Below, one piece after another: positions 52,351 to 62,100 of a stretch of DNA of 64,000 bases (position 1 is its first letter; the number at the start of each line of letters is the position of its first letter). Under the pieces are notes generated by a model, which did no database searches, was not told the DNA's origin, and saw nothing but the letters and a program-made list of their open reading frames with translations. Position numbers and translations under genes: made by a program. The stretch is from Algoriphagus sp. PAP.12 (GTDB lineage: Bacteria; Bacteroidota; Bacteroidia; Cytophagales; Cyclobacteriaceae): positions 102,358 through 166,357 of the forward strand of contig NZ_JAPPSQ010000011.1 in NCBI RefSeq assembly GCF_026652115.1. Direction: 5' to 3'.

Positions 52351-52803
52351 ATGAGTTTAAAGCAGAAGATAGAAAGCGAAATTAAATCAGCAATGATCGC
52401 CAAAGATAAGAGCAGACTAACTGCCTTGAGAGCTGTCAAATCTCTGATTTTATTGGAAGAAACCAAAGGAGGAGCCAAGGGAGATTTGTCTGCTGAAGAT
52501 GAAATGAAGCTTCTTACCAAGGCGGCAAAGCAAAGAAAAGACTCTGCGGATATTTATGAGCAACAAGGTAGATTCGATCTTCACGAAGTGGAAATCGCTG
52601 AATTGAAGGTGATTCAGGAGTTTTTGCCAGCTGCGATGTCTGATGAAGAATTGACCCAAGCTGTAAAAGATATTATTGTTCAAACTGGAGCTTCCAGTCC
52701 AAAAGACATGGGCAAAGTAATGGGTGTAGCAAGCAAGCAATTGGCTGGAAAAGCAGATGGCAAGGCTATTGCTGATAAAGTAAAATCACTTTTAAATAGC
52801 TAA
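52351..52803 (+). CDS. GatB/YqeY-domain protein
   Basis: This 150-residue protein matches YqeY, a stand-alone version of the C-terminal tRNA-binding domain of the amidotransferase GatB. Diagnostic segments are KSAMIAKDKSRLTALRAVKSLI, AKQRKDSADIYEQQGRFDL and GASSPKDMGKVMGVASKQLAGKADG. Its precise role is not established. It has an AGGAG site 2 bases upstream of the ATG and is followed after 1 base by cvpA on the same strand. Confidence 0.94.
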   Translation: MSLKQKIESEIKSAMIAKDKSRLTALRAVKSLILLEETKGGAKGDLSAEDEMKLLTKAAKQRKDSADIYEQQGRFDLHEVEIAELKVIQEFLPAAMSDEELTQAVKDIIVQTGASSPKDMGKVMGVASKQLAGKADGKAIADKVKSLLNS

Positions 52804-52804
52804 G

Positions 52805-53359
52805 TTGGAGATTAAATCATTAGCAGATATTGTCATCGCAGGAGTTCTGTTGATCGGAGCTTTCGAAGGATATAAGCGAGGGTTCCTTTTGGGGATCCTC
52901 GGTTTAGTTGGCTTTGTAGTAGCAGTTATTTTGGGTTTTTATTTTATGGACCCCATGGTTACCTGGCTCGATGAGAATGTAGAGACTATCAATATTGCTT
53001 ATCCTACTACCGCCTTTTTACTTATTTTTTTGATCAGTATAATTTTAATTAATACTGTCGGTTGGTTGCTAAAAAAAGTCATGGATTTGACGATTTTAGG
53101 CACATTTGATGCTTTTGCTGGAATCCTTTTTGGAGTTATTAAGGCCGGGTTTTTCTTGAGTTTGTTCCTTTGGATGACCAAAGAGTTTGATTTGGATTGG
53201 GCGAAAGGAATAGAAAAAGACTCCGAATTGGTAGGATATATTGAACCTTGGGCCCCTGCCATTATTGATTGGATTGAGCCTTTTGTACCAGAGGTTGAAT
53301 CAACAAAAAGCAAGTTGGAGGAGTTTGTGGAGAAAATCAAAGATGCTACTACTGATTGA
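52805..53359 (+). CDS. CvpA-family membrane protein
   Basis: This 184-residue integral membrane protein starts at TTG 52805, the first base after the 1-base gap to yqeY. It has four predicted spans (about residues 4-22, 28-48, 62-82, 100-120) and the CvpA core GAFEGYKRGFLLGIL and FDAFAGILFGVIKAGFFLSL. CvpA is required for colicin V secretion in E. coli and for envelope tolerance; its role here is unknown. Its last 17 bases overlap the amidotransferase gene. Confidence 0.87.
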   Translation: MEIKSLADIVIAGVLLIGAFEGYKRGFLLGILGLVGFVVAVILGFYFMDPMVTWLDENVETINIAYPTTAFLLIFLISIILINTVGWLLKKVMDLTILGTFDAFAGILFGVIKAGFFLSLFLWMTKEFDLDWAKGIEKDSELVGYIEPWAPAIIDWIEPFVPEVESTKSKLEEFVEKIKDATTD

Positions 53360-53918
53360 TAATTTTGACTCTTTCAGTTACATTTTAGCAGATTTGGTTC
53401 GCCAAACAGGGGAGGAGCTGAAGGTAGTTCGGAATGATATTTCTCTGGGAGAAATCAAGAAAATTCCATTTGATGGATTAATCCTTTCTCCGGGTCCAGG
53501 GATTCCAAAAGAGGCTGGAAATCTGTTGGATATTTTTAAATCCTATTATCAAAAGGTTCCGATTTTGGGAGTTTGCCTCGGGCATCAGGCCATTGGAGAA
53601 TTTTTCGGAGCCAAAATCATCAAGAATGATTTCCCAACACATGGGAAAGTTCGGGAGGTGCTTAAAGTTGGGGATCCTACGATTCTGAAAAGCTTCCCTG
53701 CGAGATTCAAAGTTACCCGGTATCATTCCTTGCAGCTAGATGATTTGCCGGATTGTTTAATGCCGATTTTGAAAACTGAAACTCAAGAAATCATGGGGAT
53801 TCAACATAAATCTTTACCGATTTTGGGAGTTCAATACCATCCGGAAGCATTGTTGAGTGAGTATGGATTGGAGTTGGTTCAGGCTTGGCTTGGAGAATTT
53901 AAAAAGGAAGAAAACTAA
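53343..53918 (+). CDS. Anthranilate/aminodeoxychorismate synthase glutamine amidotransferase (TrpG/PabA)
   Basis: This 191-residue class I glutamine amidotransferase starts at ATG 53343, inside the end of cvpA. It has the N-terminal LLLIDNFDSFSYILAD, the catalytic cysteine in LGVCLGHQAIGEFFG (near residue 80), and His-Glu in GVQYHPEALLS (near 171-173). It supplies ammonia for folate or tryptophan synthesis; no chorismate-binding partner is in the window, so TrpG and PabA cannot be told apart, and a dual role is common. Confidence 0.9.
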   Translation: MLLLIDNFDSFSYILADLVRQTGEELKVVRNDISLGEIKKIPFDGLILSPGPGIPKEAGNLLDIFKSYYQKVPILGVCLGHQAIGEFFGAKIIKNDFPTHGKVREVLKVGDPTILKSFPARFKVTRYHSLQLDDLPDCLMPILKTETQEIMGIQHKSLPILGVQYHPEALLSEYGLELVQAWLGEFKKEEN

Positions 53919-53959
53919 ATTCTTGAAAATTCGACTTCCAGCTTCCTACTTCTTAACTT

Positions 53960-54613
53960 CTATCTCAAATCAATTACCTCTATTCCTGGATATTTTTTAG
54001 CGTCAAAAGCAAAGTAGGTCGCAGGTAAATTTGCGTTTTGCTTTAGGTTTTTGAAGGTATAGGAAAACATTCCTCCTTGACCATCATACATTTCCCAGCC
54101 CAAAAGATCTTTACTGATTTTATCAATCATCAATTTGACGCTTTCGAATGGGCTATTGCTGGAAGTAGCTATCAATTCCACTACTTGAACGGATTTGCCT
54201 TGGTACTGCTTTTCTCCGACTAGCTTGTAATCAAATCCTGACTCATACATCCTATAGATATTTGAAGGAGTCAATTCACCTTCCATCTGAGAAACGTCGT
54301 TGATGGTTACTTCTTTGTATCCGTCAGATTGGATATAGGTCCATACGGTTTTGCCGTCGTTGAAGATTTCCTGCTCAGGAAGTTTCAATCGGTATTGCTC
54401 TCCTTTCACAGCGATTTCACCGCTTTGGCGGTCACTGGCTCCAATTTCATCCTGAAAAACAAAGTCAAATTCAGCCGTAAAGCCATTCATACTTTGAAAC
54501 TTTTGACTCATGGCATCCAGGACAGTTTTTGCTTTTGGATCCTTTTGAGCAGAAGAATTAGAAACGAAAATTATGGAAAGAAATAAGGTAAAAACCAGGG
54601 CTAGTTTATTCAT
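53960..54613 (-). CDS. lolA: Outer-membrane lipoprotein carrier protein LolA
   Basis: This 217-residue periplasmic protein has a signal peptide (MNKLALVFTLFLSI to SSAQ) and the half-barrel LolA fold: FQSMNGFTAEFDFVFQD, GEIAVKGEQYRLKLPEQEIFNDGKTVW, then a long beta region. LolA carries lipoproteins from the inner to the outer membrane. It starts 33 bases after the ftsK stop on the same strand; the ftsK-lolA order is conserved in Bacteroidota. Confidence 0.9.
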   Translation of the reverse strand: MNKLALVFTLFLSIIFVSNSSAQKDPKAKTVLDAMSQKFQSMNGFTAEFDFVFQDEIGASDRQSGEIAVKGEQYRLKLPEQEIFNDGKTVWTYIQSDGYKEVTINDVSQMEGELTPSNIYRMYESGFDYKLVGEKQYQGKSVQVVELIATSSNSPFESVKLMIDKISKDLLGWEMYDGQGGMFSYTFKNLKQNANLPATYFAFDAKKYPGIEVIDLR

Positions 54614-54646
54614 GTGTATGATACCGACAGTGTTCGAATTCGGTAC

Positions 54647-57139
54647 TTACAGGCTACTCAATAACTGTTCCAAACTAACCTCATCTTGGATCAATACTTC
54701 TCTGGCTTTGGAACCTTCGAAAGCACCTACTACCCCAGCTGCTTCCAATTGATCAATGATTCTTCCGGCTCGGTTGTATCCGAGTTTCAGTTTTCTTTGG
54801 ATCAAAGAAGTACTTCCTTGCTGATGCATCACAATAAGCCTAGCGGCATCATCAAACAAAGGATCACGGTCCGAAAGATCCACTTCACCAATGTTGCTTT
54901 CTCCATCTTCCCCTTCAAATTCAGGAAGTAGATAGGCGTCTGAATATCCTTTTTGCTCTCCAATCCAATCGCAAATCGCATCGACCTCAGGTGTATCCAA
55001 AAATGCACATTGTAAACGAGTCATATCAGAACCTTGCGAAAGCAACATGTCTCCCATACCGATCAACTGGTCTGCTCCACCGGCATCCAAGATGGTTCTG
55101 GAATCGATTTTTGAAGTTACGCGGAAGGAAAGTCTTGCAGGGAAGTTTGCTTTGATAATACCTGTAATCACATTGACGGAAGGTCTCTGCGTAGCCACTA
55201 CCAAGTGAATACCGATCGCTCGAGCAAGCTGAGCCAATCTTGCAATTGGAGCTTCGATCTCCTTACCGGCTGTCATCATCAAATCCGCCAACTCATCAAT
55301 CACCAAGACGATATATGGCATAAAGCGATGTCCCTTTTCAGGGTTAAGCTTTCTTGCGATGAATTTCCCGTTGTATTCTTTCAGATTTCTTGCTCCTGCA
55401 TCTTTTAGCAAGTTGTACCGATTGTCCATCTCGATACAAAGGGAATTCAAGGTGTAAATTACCTTTTTGGTATCAGTAATGATCGCCTCTTCTGAGCCTG
55501 GTAGTTTTGCTAAAAAGTGTCTTTCAATCTTATTGAAAAGTGTCAATTCCACCTTTTTTGGATCGACCAAGACAAACTTCAACTGGGAAGGATGCTTCTT
55601 ATAGATCAAAGAAGCCAAAATCATGTTTAAGCCGACTGATTTACCTTGTCCGGTAGCACCTGCCATCAATAGGTGAGGCATTTTTGCCAAATCACCCACA
55701 AAGACCTCGTTGGAAATAGTTTTTCCCAATGCAATAGGAAGATCCTTATCAGATCTCATAAATTTCTCAGTTCCCAAAACTGCTCGTGCAGGAACCAATT
55801 CACGATTCTTATTAGGAACTTCAATACCGATGGTGCCTTTTCCAGGGATAGGAGCGATGATACGGATTCCCAAAGCCGCCAAACTCAAGGCGATATCATC
55901 TTCCAAATTCTTGATTTTGGAGATTTTCACACCCGGCTCCGGTACGATTTCATACAAGGTAACAGTAGGGCCGATTGTCGCTTTGATTTCTTGAATTCCA
56001 ATTTTGAAGTTTTCAAGTGTCTCAACAATCTTGTTTTTGTTTTCCTCTAGCTCAGATCTGGTAACTGTGACTTTTTGAAGGTCATATTCATTGAGCAGTT
56101 CCAGAGTTGGGTATTTGTATCGGGGAAGGTCCAAAGTAGGATCATATGGATCTAGATTTTCAACCTCCTCTGCAGTTTTTTCCTCATGAACAGGTTTGGT
56201 AACCGAAAATTGTTTTTCTTCAACTACCGGCTCTGGTTCTTTGGTTTCCTCCAAAAGATTAACTTGTGGTACATCAAATGGAATTTCGTCTTTAATTTTC
56301 TCAGTCTTTTCCTTTGGTAACTCAGGAGTAGAATCATTTCCTGACACTATCCATTCCGAACCATCATCCTCAATATCTTCCTCTTCTTCATCTAGGTTAA
56401 AAGGATCCTCATTTTTGGCATTTGGCTTAATGGCCATTTCCTCAGACCCCGCCAATTCATCTTCATCATATGGGATTTCATCACCAGTGTTTTTGAGGCT
56501 AAACCAATCCAATTTGTCTATATCGAAGAAGAAAATCACGAAAATCAACAAGGCTCCACCGATCAGTATGAAGGTTCCCCAGCCCAAGAAATCAGAGGAA
56601 AGCTTGGCCAATTCATAGCCAAAGCCTCCGGAAAGAAAGCTCCAATAGGAATATCCCTGAACCAAAATCACAATATATCCGGTCAGCAATCCTAGCCAAA
56701 AGGTAAAGAACAGTGCGAAAGTTGCATATCTGGTCAATGAGACGATGGAAATCTTAAATGCCCATCTGAATCCCAGAATAAACAAAAGTGGAGGGAAAAG
56801 AAATGCCGCCAAGCCAAACCATCTGTAAATCATCCAGTGACCTGCCTGAGCTCCCAAGTACCCGAGCCAGTTTCTTGATTCTCTGGCTGTTTCACGAATT
56901 TCCTCAGAAGGATTGTTCATGACCAAACTCTGGTCAGAAGGTCCATTGAGGAGATAACTAATAAAGGCGATAAACAAAAATATCCCAGCAGACATGAGGA
57001 TAATTCCTAGTGTCAGAACGAGTTTTGAGCTTTTGAACCCTCCAAAAGAAGGTTTCCAACTCGACTTGCTTGAGCTGGATTTTTTAGCTTTTTCTCCTTT
57101 TTTCCTAAAAGTATTGGTCCTGGGTGAATTGGTGGCCAT
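54647..57139 (-). CDS. ftsK: FtsK/SpoIIIE-type DNA translocase
   Basis: This is an 830-residue protein. The N-terminus has four membrane spans (about residues 38-60, 95-120, 135-160, 180-205). An acidic linker (about 235-330) follows, then the RecA-like motor with Walker A GATGQGKSVG near residue 495, Walker B VLVIDELADLMM and RLAQLARAIGIHLVVATQRPS. A C-terminal gamma winged helix (LIQRKLKLGYNRAGRIIDQLEAAGVVG) completes it. It moves chromosomal DNA at the septum and would bring dif sites together for XerCD. pyrD precedes it and lolA follows it. Confidence 0.96.
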   Translation of the reverse strand: MATNSPRTNTFRKKGEKAKKSSSSKSSWKPSFGGFKSSKLVLTLGIILMSAGIFLFIAFISYLLNGPSDQSLVMNNPSEEIRETARESRNWLGYLGAQAGHWMIYRWFGLAAFLFPPLLFILGFRWAFKISIVSLTRYATFALFFTFWLGLLTGYIVILVQGYSYWSFLSGGFGYELAKLSSDFLGWGTFILIGGALLIFVIFFFDIDKLDWFSLKNTGDEIPYDEDELAGSEEMAIKPNAKNEDPFNLDEEEEDIEDDGSEWIVSGNDSTPELPKEKTEKIKDEIPFDVPQVNLLEETKEPEPVVEEKQFSVTKPVHEEKTAEEVENLDPYDPTLDLPRYKYPTLELLNEYDLQKVTVTRSELEENKNKIVETLENFKIGIQEIKATIGPTVTLYEIVPEPGVKISKIKNLEDDIALSLAALGIRIIAPIPGKGTIGIEVPNKNRELVPARAVLGTEKFMRSDKDLPIALGKTISNEVFVGDLAKMPHLLMAGATGQGKSVGLNMILASLIYKKHPSQLKFVLVDPKKVELTLFNKIERHFLAKLPGSEEAIITDTKKVIYTLNSLCIEMDNRYNLLKDAGARNLKEYNGKFIARKLNPEKGHRFMPYIVLVIDELADLMMTAGKEIEAPIARLAQLARAIGIHLVVATQRPSVNVITGIIKANFPARLSFRVTSKIDSRTILDAGGADQLIGMGDMLLSQGSDMTRLQCAFLDTPEVDAICDWIGEQKGYSDAYLLPEFEGEDGESNIGEVDLSDRDPLFDDAARLIVMHQQGSTSLIQRKLKLGYNRAGRIIDQLEAAGVVGAFEGSKAREVLIQDEVSLEQLLSSL

Positions 57140-57192
57140 GTATGAAATTCAAATCCGATTAATAGTTAAGGCTTGGAGGGAATTTAGGCTAA

Positions 57193-58233
57193 TTACCTTG
57201 AAAAATAAGCCAATAATCCCTTTTTGATGCGCTTGATCAACCCAGGTCCTTCATAAATCATGCCTGAATACACCTGGACCAAGCTTGCCCCGGCTTCTAA
57301 TTTCTCAATTGCATCTTCGGGAGAATAAATCCCTCCCACTCCAATGATAGGGAAGGCTTTTTCAGATTTTTCGGATAAATACCGGATTACTTCTGTGCTT
57401 CTGTTTTTCAAAACTTTCCCACTGACTCCGCCTGCACCGATGGCTTTCACTTCGTTTTTGTCCGTTCTGAGTTGACTTCGATCGATGGTTGTGTTTGTAG
57501 CGATCACTCCATCAATTCCCGTTTCTTTGACGATTTCGATGATATCATCCAATTGGCCATTTGTCAAATCCGGGGCGATTTTCAATAGAATCGGCTTAGG
57601 TTTGTCTTTTGTGTCATTGGCCGTTTTTACTGCGGAAAGTAAAGCTTTTAAAGGTTCCTTTTCCTGCAAATCCCTCAAATTTGGAGTGTTTGGCGAGCTG
57701 ACATTGACTACAAAATAATCCACATAAGGATGAAGTGCTTCTAAGCAAATCAGGTAATCATCTACCGCGTTTTCGTTGGGAGTGACTTTGTTTTTGCCAA
57801 TATTTCCACCTACCAAAACATCAGATTTTCGCTTTTTTAGTCTTTCGACAGCTTCTGTAACTCCTCCATTATTGAAGCCCATACGGTTGATCAAAGCTTC
57901 GTCTTGAGGAAGCCGGAATAACCGAGGTTTCGGGTTTCCATCTTGCGGTTTGGGAGTCAATGTTCCGATTTCTATAAACCCAAATCCCAACATCGCCATC
58001 TCGTCAATTACCTTTGCATCCTTGTCGAACCCTGCTGCCAAGCCCACTGGGTTTTTGAATTTCAAACCAAAAACTTCCCGCTCCAATCTAGGGTCATCTA
58101 ATTTGAAAGTAGACTTCACAATGGAAGAAACGATTGGGAAATTGAAGGTGAATTTGGTCAGGCCTGTGGTGAAGTAGTGAGCGTCCTCAGGTTTCTTTAG
58201 AAAAAATAGAGGTTTGAGCAGGGATTTATACAC
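57193..58233 (-). CDS. pyrD: Dihydroorotate dehydrogenase (quinone), class 2
   Basis: This 346-residue class 2 DHODH uses FMN and quinone in pyrimidine synthesis. Seen are the N-terminal membrane-associated helices ([20 protein letters not shown]), [17 protein letters not shown], the catalytic-serine loop [15 protein letters not shown] (Ser near 177), [23 protein letters not shown] and the FMN phosphate site [25 protein letters not shown]. The start codon is GTG at 58233. It lies 53 bases upstream of ftsK on the same strand. Confidence 0.97.
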   Translation of the reverse strand: MYKSLLKPLFFLKKPEDAHYFTTGLTKFTFNFPIVSSIVKSTFKLDDPRLEREVFGLKFKNPVGLAAGFDKDAKVIDEMAMLGFGFIEIGTLTPKPQDGNPKPRLFRLPQDEALINRMGFNNGGVTEAVERLKKRKSDVLVGGNIGKNKVTPNENAVDDYLICLEALHPYVDYFVVNVSSPNTPNLRDLQEKEPLKALLSAVKTANDTKDKPKPILLKIAPDLTNGQLDDIIEIVKETGIDGVIATNTTIDRSQLRTDKNEVKAIGAGGVSGKVLKNRSTEVIRYLSEKSEKAFPIIGVGGIYSPEDAIEKLEAGASLVQVYSGMIYEGPGLIKRIKKGLLAYFSR

Positions 58234-58304
58234 GATTCGCTTGATTTTTTACCAAATGCAAAGGTAATATTCCCTGCCGGAATTGAGCTTTCCAAAGGAC
58301 TAAA

Positions 58305-58946
58305 TCAACAAGAACAATCTTTAATTAAATTTTTAATCCCTTTTCTCGTGGCAATCCCTACGGCCTGAGAAATTGATCCGAAATTCAAATCCATGGTTTC
58401 GCCACCACCAATTGGGATAGGGATTCCATTCTGGACCGTTTGGATTGAATAGTCAGAGACGATATTGGCCGTTTCACTCTCCACCAAAGCCATTTGAAGT
58501 GTGGCAGTGACAGTTTCATCTTCCTCCCAGTATTGGTTGGAACTCGGGTTGTTTAGATCGGGAAATTCCCACTCTCCTTTCCATTTGGCTTCTCCCAAAA
58601 TGAGTCCCAGTAGGTAAGGGTATCCCAGTTCTTTATGGATTTTTGCACGTTGAAAGGGATCGTTAAGATCTTTGATTCCTGCATTGAGCAGCTCGTAATC
58701 TAACTGATCCAAGAGTTCTACTTTTGTAAAACCCTCTTTTCGGAGATTTTCTAAAATTTGCTGTTCCAATTCATTTTGCTGAGCTGTACTCAGGTTTCTA
58801 AAACTCGGGTCCCAAGCCAGAGGCATCAGCAAGATTCCATCTGATTGACGCAGGCAGACATGACATTTTATTTTAGGATAGATTTTGGTGCTGGAGCATG
58901 CAAGGAGGCATGCCCCTAAGATGATAAAGGGAAACAATTTTCTCAT
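58305..58946 (-). CDS. Lipoprotein of unknown function
   Basis: This 213-residue lipoprotein has a lipobox LLAC (C17) and four more cysteines (two in KCHVC near residue 28-31, two at the extreme end, KDCSC). The middle (DYELLNAGIKDLNDPFQRAKIHKELGYPYLLGLILGEAK) has the helix-strand character of outer-membrane-assembly-type lipoproteins. I do not recognise a family. It lies 16 bases downstream of a thioredoxin-like gene on the same strand, which could assist folding of its cysteines. Confidence 0.55.
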   Translation of the reverse strand: MRKLFPFIILGACLLACSSTKIYPKIKCHVCLRQSDGILLMPLAWDPSFRNLSTAQQNELEQQILENLRKEGFTKVELLDQLDYELLNAGIKDLNDPFQRAKIHKELGYPYLLGLILGEAKWKGEWEFPDLNNPSSNQYWEEDETVTATLQMALVESETANIVSDYSIQTVQNGIPIPIGGGETMDLNFGSISQAVGIATRKGIKNLIKDCSC

Positions 58947-58962
58947 TAGAAATAAAATTGGG

Positions 58963-59523
58963 TTATTCAGTAAAGCTTAAAATCCGGTTTTTATACCAGT
59001 CAAGAGTTTGTTCGTTCGCAATTGGTAGTGTGATTTTTTCTACCAAAACTCCATCTTTGACAATAAAATGAGTTGGGGATACAGTTACTAGGAAAGTGCT
59101 TTCAATCCATTTCCTTTCCACAGTTGCTGTTTGATAGCCAAAATCTCCCCCTTTGGAAAAATAACGTTCGATTCTTTGGGGCGAAGACATTGCAAAACTT
59201 AGGAATACGATCTTTTTATCGCCTGAAAGCTCCTGGGTCAATTTTCTCAGATTTTCTTCCTCTTGTTTGCATCCGGTGCATCCTACAAACCAACTATTGA
59301 TCACAACCAATTTATCTGTGAGATCATCAGAATAAATGACTTCTCCTTGGAGGTTTCGATATTCGAATTCGGGGAATTTTTCTCCTAGTTCAGGACCCAA
59401 AGTTTGGGATTTATATTTTTCAATAAATGCTTCAAATTGGGCTTTATCAGCTAGATTATGTGATTGTGCAAAAGATAAAGGAGAGAAGCATAAAATTGAT
59501 AGTGTTAGAAGTAAATAGCGCAT
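58963..59523 (-). CDS. TlpA/ResA-like periplasmic thiol-disulfide protein
   Basis: This 186-residue protein starts at ATG 59523 (a GTG directly before it is also in frame). The signal peptide ends in LSFAQ. A redoxin/AhpC-TSA fold follows with the active site WFVGCTGCKQEEE (CTGC near residue 80), GEKFPEFEYRNLQGEV before it, and the conserved Pro in VSPTHFIVKDG. It catalyses thiol exchange in the periplasm. Its neighbours on the same strand are an unknown cysteine-containing lipoprotein, and a small membrane protein gene 3 bases upstream. Confidence 0.87.
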   Translation of the reverse strand: MRYLLLTLSILCFSPLSFAQSHNLADKAQFEAFIEKYKSQTLGPELGEKFPEFEYRNLQGEVIYSDDLTDKLVVINSWFVGCTGCKQEEENLRKLTQELSGDKKIVFLSFAMSSPQRIERYFSKGGDFGYQTATVERKWIESTFLVTVSPTHFIVKDGVLVEKITLPIANEQTLDWYKNRILSFTE

Positions 59524-59526
59524 CAC

Positions 59527-59736
59527 TTATCGAGGCCCATGGTTTGACCATTTACTCACCAAACCAGCTACTGAAACGATTTGAAAAATCATTCCTGCAA
59601 TCAATAGGATTTCACCATTTTGATTGCCAGTAATTTTGAAAAATGTTCCTAGGATTCCAGCCCAAAAACTGAGGATTAATAATTGGACTAAAAGTCTTTT
59701 TCTTTGGTTGAGATTTTTGAAAAATAACTTGAACAT
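59527..59736 (-). CDS. Small two-span membrane protein
   Basis: This 69-residue protein has two predicted membrane spans (about residues 15-33 and 42-60) and a basic N-terminal stretch. It has no recognised motif. Its start overlaps the stop of the VanX-like gene by one base and it is followed within 4 bases by the thioredoxin-like gene, so it is part of that operon. The tight spacing and membrane composition support it as real. Confidence 0.6.
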   Translation of the reverse strand: MFKLFFKNLNQRKRLLVQLLILSFWAGILGTFFKITGNQNGEILLIAGMIFQIVSVAGLVSKWSNHGPR

Positions 59737-60479
59737 TACTCTACAATTTTAAATTTTTCGCCTGCTTCTTTCCTGGAATATGCGTTGAAATGCCACCACT
59801 CGGATCCGATTCCAGAAAAGCCATTGGAGTTCATGATTTTCCTCAATAAAGTACGGTTGACTATGTGTTTCGGTTGTAGTTTTTTCTCTTTGAGCATTTG
59901 TTCTTCCCGATCAGGGTAGGCTGGGTACCCAAAATAGTCATAGCCAGTTCCCATATCTAGCGCAGAATCAGCTTTTGTATCAAAAATTGTCAAGTCCACA
60001 GCCACTCCAAAATTGTGCAAACTTCCCACTTTGGGATCCGCAACATACAAGGGTTTGAGACTATCCGGTTTGTCCAGATTATTCCATAAAATCTGTTGAA
60101 CAGAACGAGGTCTCACTCCATCATAAATTAGAAGCGTATAGTCCGGGTTTTCTGCCTGAAGCATTTCCTGAGCCTTTTTCAATTGCTCTGCTACGATGGG
60201 CTGAAGATATGCCTCTGTCAATTCACCATAGACATCCTGGCCAAAGAAGTTATCAGTCGTAGAGTATTTGAGATCTACTTTGATGTCTGGAATGATATCC
60301 TTCACATTGCTTAAACCTTGATCTATCAAGGCTTGCTCTAATTCAGAAACGGATACTGAATCAGGTGATGCAAGAGGTTTTGGTTCTGCTTTTTGTTGCT
60401 CGGAAAAAGTTTCCTGATCACTTTTTGGAGTGGAACAGGCTATGAAAATGATTAAGAGCAGGAAAGAAGAGTATTTCAA
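59736..60479 (-). CDS. VanX/DdpX-like D-Ala-D-Ala dipeptidase (peptidase M15) lipoprotein
   Basis: This 247-residue protein starts at TTG 60479 with a lipobox (FIACS, C15). The M15D zinc site is seen as SLHNFGVAVDLTIFD (SxHxxGxAxD, near residue 152-166) and the second His in GSEWWHFNAYS near 227; LIYDGVRPRSVQQ supplies the catalytic Arg. Relatives hydrolyse D-Ala-D-Ala and take part in cell-wall turnover or vancomycin resistance. No VanHA ligase genes are present, so housekeeping wall recycling is more likely. It is followed by the small membrane protein gene. Confidence 0.9.
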   Translation of the reverse strand: MKYSSFLLLIIFIACSTPKSDQETFSEQQKAEPKPLASPDSVSVSELEQALIDQGLSNVKDIIPDIKVDLKYSTTDNFFGQDVYGELTEAYLQPIVAEQLKKAQEMLQAENPDYTLLIYDGVRPRSVQQILWNNLDKPDSLKPLYVADPKVGSLHNFGVAVDLTIFDTKADSALDMGTGYDYFGYPAYPDREEQMLKEKKLQPKHIVNRTLLRKIMNSNGFSGIGSEWWHFNAYSRKEAGEKFKIVE

Positions 60480-60482
60480 GGT

Positions 60483-61241
60483 TTATAGATTTTTGTTGAC
60501 AATGGTAGCGGAGGCTTGTGCTGTTGGTAAAACGACGATGTCAGCCAAAACTACATGAGGAGGTCGATTGACGCAGAATTCTACGATCTCGGCAATGTCT
60601 TGAGCGAGCAACGGATCAAAGCCTTGGTATACTTTGTCGGCTTTTTCTTCGTCTCCTTTGAATCGGACTACAGAAAACTCAGTTTCTACCAATCCAGGAT
60701 GGATGGCTATCACTTTGATCCCAAAAGGATTCAAATCAATCCTCATTCCTTTGGTAATGGCATCCACGGCATGTTTTGAGCCGCAATACACATTCCCATT
60801 AGGATAGACTTCCTTGCCTGCAATAGAACCGATATTGATGATTGTGCCTGATTTCCTTTCGGTCATCCCCGGAATTACCGCTTTGGAAACATAAAGCAAT
60901 CCTTTCACATTAATGTCCATCATGGCATCCCAATCATCAAGGTTACCTGTCTGGATTGGGTCAAGTCCATGTGCATTTCCTGCATTATTGAGAAGTACAT
61001 CTATATTTTTCCAGTTTTCAGGAAGGTTTTCTATCAATTTGAAAACTGCTTCTTTCTCTCTCACATCGAATACAAGAGGAAGTACTTCAATCCCTTCCGG
61101 AACTTCATTTTTCAATGCATCCAATCTTTCAGATCTTCTTCCAGTAGCGATGATGTCGTATCCGTTTTTAGCTAAAATAAGTGCGCATGTTTTTCCAATT
61201 CCGGAAGTAGCGCCAGTAACCATTGCAATTTTTCTTTCCAT
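60483..61241 (-). CDS. SDR-family NAD(P)-dependent dehydrogenase (YdfG-like)
   Basis: This 252-residue classical SDR has MVTGATSGIGKTCA (residues about 7-20), DVLLNNAGNA near 85, and catalytic NIGSIAGKEVYPNGNVYCGSKHA (Ser, Tyr, Lys near 136, 150, 154). The sequence is like E. coli YdfG (3-hydroxy acid/serine dehydrogenase). It lies 3 bases from the VanX-like gene and heads that operon. The natural substrate is not evident. Confidence 0.87.
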   Translation of the reverse strand: MERKIAMVTGATSGIGKTCALILAKNGYDIIATGRRSERLDALKNEVPEGIEVLPLVFDVREKEAVFKLIENLPENWKNIDVLLNNAGNAHGLDPIQTGNLDDWDAMMDINVKGLLYVSKAVIPGMTERKSGTIINIGSIAGKEVYPNGNVYCGSKHAVDAITKGMRIDLNPFGIKVIAIHPGLVETEFSVVRFKGDEEKADKVYQGFDPLLAQDIAEIVEFCVNRPPHVVLADIVVLPTAQASATIVNKNL

Positions 61242-61273
61242 GCCTTGAAGTTAAGGGAAAAGAAAAATATCTA

Positions 61274-61295
61274 AAACCTGGAAATAGACAGGTTT
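61274..61295 (-). terminator. Hairpin at the 3' end of porT
   Basis: AAACCTG (61274-61280) and CAGGTTT (61289-61295) pair perfectly around an 8-base loop, overlapping the porT stop codon. Only a short T-run follows on the - strand, so it is a weak terminator candidate. Confidence 0.4.
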
Positions 61296-62100
61296 ACTGG
61301 AAGTTTAAATAAATAGTAATAGTTTTTCTTCGAATAGAAGCGATGGCATCTCTAAAAGCAGGGTTACTGTTTTCAGCTTGGTAAAGATCATTCAGACCAT
61401 GTGAAAAGCGGATTTCAGGAGCGAACTTGAAATACTTGAAATAAATCTCAAAGCCCATTCCCATCTCGATAGTGAAATCTTGTCCTGTAGTCACCAAGTC
61501 TTCCAGATTGGCTTCATCCTGCGATTTAGTGCGGAATTGATAGCTTCCGCCTCCCAAAAAGTACATTCTGGTATTGTTGAATCGGACTGATTTGTATTTC
61601 AAAAGCAAAGGAAGCTCCACCAAGGTCGCTTCAGACTTGTACTCAACAATATTTCCTAAATTTTCCGTATTACCAGTATCTCCACCTGTGTCAATTACGA
61701 GGTCTGTCTGGTCAGCAAAATACTGGACTTCCGTATTGAATTCATAGAAACCCACTTTAGGAGTGAATAGGAGCTGAACTTGATCATGAAATCGCAGCAT
61801 CCCAATGAATCCTAATGAAAAACCAGGAGAAAACTTAGGAAAGATAGCCCTAACATTTGCAGCTGCAGGGTCCACAGGATTCATAAATTCATCAGAATAC
61901 TTTATCCGATAAGTGCTATTGTGTCCAGCCAGGAAAAATCCATATGAAATGGTTTTATCATCGGAGCCAGAAGTACTGGTCAGGCCGAAAATCCCTTGTC
62001 CAAATGAAAAGCTGGAAATAAAAAGAATCGCAAAAAATACCAGGGGAATTATTTTTCCCCCACGTAGATTGAGCTGATTCCGAAAGTTAATGGTTTGCAT
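61294..62100 (-). CDS. porT: PorT-like outer-membrane protein (type IX secretion/gliding)
   Basis: This 268-residue protein has a signal sequence ([17 protein letters not shown]) and barrel-like beta strands to the C-terminal ITIYLNFQ. The features [21 protein letters not shown] and [12 protein letters not shown] match the PorT family that takes part in type IX secretion. Position directly after ubiE is typical in this group. The ATG at 62100 lies inside ubiE, giving a 52-base overlap, so the start could be set later but no better one is seen before the signal peptide. Other T9SS genes are outside the window. Confidence 0.82.
   Translation of the reverse strand: MQTINFRNQLNLRGGKIIPLVFFAILFISSFSFGQGIFGLTSTSGSDDKTISYGFFLAGHNSTYRIKYSDEFMNPVDPAAANVRAIFPKFSPGFSLGFIGMLRFHDQVQLLFTPKVGFYEFNTEVQYFADQTDLVIDTGGDTGNTENLGNIVEYKSEATLVELPLLLKYKSVRFNNTRMYFLGGGSYQFRTKSQDEANLEDLVTTGQDFTIEMGMGFEIYFKYFKFAPEIRFSHGLNDLYQAENSNPAFRDAIASIRRKTITIYLNFQ

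Noticed and set aside
55673..56050. Long + strand frames inside ftsK
   Set aside because: They are antisense shadows of the FtsK motor-domain gene.
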